DNA of 7,330 nucleotides, taken from NCBI GenBank assembly GCA_946480685.1, contig CAMLLI010000196.1, positions 1 to 7,330 on the forward strand. Reading direction: 5' to 3'. Positions 6,474-7,330 of this stretch are shown here, piece by piece. Every line of letters starts with the position of its first letter. Within the stretch, counting starts at the first letter, position 1. The notes under the pieces were generated by a model, which saw only the letters and a list, made by a program, of their open reading frames with translations, was not told the origin of the DNA and made no database searches. The position numbers and the translations under genes are program-made. The DNA is from an uncultured Flammeovirgaceae bacterium. GTDB lineage: Bacteria > Bacteroidota > Bacteroidia > Cytophagales > Cyclobacteriaceae.

Positions 6474-7330
6474 TTATGCCAGGCGGTTTTCGCCATCCGT
6501 TGTTACCGTGCTTGGCATGGACGTTAAGGTGCGTTCATAACTGGTATATTCCGGAATGCATACTATAAATTCGCTGCCTTCGCCGGGTTCGCTCTTTACG
6601 GCTATATCGCCTTTGTTTTCGGTGAGCAACTCCTTGCATAGCGTGAGACCAAGCCCGGTTCCTTTCTCGTTGTTGGTGCCGGGTTGCGTAACATTCTCGT
6701 TCAGCTTGAAAAGTTTTTCCTGGATCTCGTACGGAATACCTACACCCTGGTCTTTCACCGATATATAGAGTGAATCACGATCAACCGTCACAGAAATGAT
6801 TACTTCTGTACCCGCATGACTGAATTTTATACCATTCGATATCAGATTCCTCACCACGGTATCAATTGCATGATAGTCGCCATAGCCATACTGTACATCG
6901 GTGGGGTGGAAGACAAGTTGTATACCTTTACTCTCTGCCATGGTTTGGTATAGCGCAATGTTTTTCCGGATAAGATCGGTTGTATTGATCTTGGTAAATG
7001 TCCATTTGCGTTTGCGTGATGAAGTCATCGACCATTCCAGTATATTATTGAGAAGTTCCGTAAGATTATCCAGTGAGTTATCAATCTTCATGCGCATCTC
7101 GATCAGCTCTTCAGGAGTCAGCGCATCCACATGCTCCGTTATGAGATAGGAAAATCCCTTCAGTGAATTGAGAGGTCCGCGAAGATCATGTGATAGAATA
7201 GAGAAGAACCTGTCTTTTTCGTTATTTAACTTGGCGAGGTCTTCACGCTGCAGTTCGATCTCTTTATTCTTTTGCGTGAGTATATTTTTCTTGCTTCGTG
7301 TTGTATTATAGGCATAGTATAGCAGTATAA
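6474..7330 (-). CDS. Membrane-anchored sensor histidine kinase (N-terminus cut off)
   Basis: The frame is open to the window edge, giving 284 C-terminal residues; the true start lies outside. Visible residues 1-7 (ILLYYAY) look like the end of a membrane helix. A charged coiled-coil stretch follows (about 12-40) and then the HisKA domain with H-box FFSILSHDLRGPLNSLKGF, where His47 is the autophosphorylation site. The ATP-binding domain follows: N-box NLISNGIKFS (161-170, Gly in place of the common Ala), G1 box DQGVGIP (193-199), F region LFKLNENVTQPG and G2 box GTGLGLTLCKELL (223-235). A roughly 25-residue tail ends the protein. All catalytic parts are present, so it should phosphorylate a response regulator. 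None is visible in this window. In Bacteroidota many kinases of this kind carry an N-terminal TPR or 7TM sensor, which cannot be checked here. Position 7130 is an internal GTG and not a start. Confidence 0.93.
   Translation of the reverse strand, partial: ILLYYAYNTTRSKKNILTQKNKEIELQREDLAKLNNEKDRFFSILSHDLRGPLNSLKGFSYLITEHVDALTPEELIEMRMKIDNSLDNLTELLNNILEWSMTSSRKRKWTFTKINTTDLIRKNIALYQTMAESKGIQLVFHPTDVQYGYGDYHAIDTVVRNLISNGIKFSHAGTEVIISVTVDRDSLYISVKDQGVGIPYEIQEKLFKLNENVTQPGTNNEKGTGLGLTLCKELLTENKGDIAVKSEPGEGSEFIVCIPEYTSYERTLTSMPSTVTTDGENRLA

Noticed and set aside
1..7330. Frequent TATA-type short motifs and ATA isoleucine codons
   Set aside because: They are spread over coding and non-coding DNA without fixed spacing. 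This may be a genome-wide compositional habit, and I could not count it against a background.

Overview
The window looks like ordinary chromosomal DNA from a member of the Bacteroidota, most likely the Chitinophagaceae or a relative. This placement is inferred from three things: start codons without Shine-Dalgarno sequences, promoter boxes matching the Bacteroidota -7 consensus TAnnTTTG upstream of two genes, and a lipoprotein with the acidic CSKDDD sequence after its lipobox cysteine. Intergenic repeats of the GCTGCGAG / CTGCGTAAATC kind fit the same group, from memory rather than from a search.

Layout from left to right. Positions 1-1105 (minus) hold most of a secreted lipoprotein with two IPT/TIG domains and an intradiol ring-cleavage dioxygenase domain; its C-terminus runs off the window. 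Positions 1106-1712 contain no convincing gene but hold a dense cluster of imperfect direct and inverted repeats (1291-1627) and the terminator of the next gene. A small tatA-type gene follows (1713-1922, minus) with its own promoter. After a 343-base gap comes the only plus-strand gene (2266-3525), a PLD-like protein with a degraded HKD motif and an unassigned C-terminal half. It meets an ABC-F ATPase gene (3526-5163, minus) stop codon to stop codon with no spacer. A promoter and a long inverted repeat with a T-run separate ABC-F from an LLM-class flavin oxidoreductase (5354-6385, minus). The window ends inside a membrane-anchored sensor histidine kinase (6474-7330, minus) whose N-terminus lies outside.

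The genes do not form one pathway. Each minus-strand gene seems to be its own unit, separated by promoters, repeats or terminators. One possible functional link is between TatA and the lipoprotein, whose signal peptide has an RKxFLK sequence resembling a twin-arginine motif. I see no CRISPR array, tRNA, rRNA, insertion sequence or recognisable multi-gene defence system. The least explained parts are the PLD-like protein and the composite repeat at 1291-1627.
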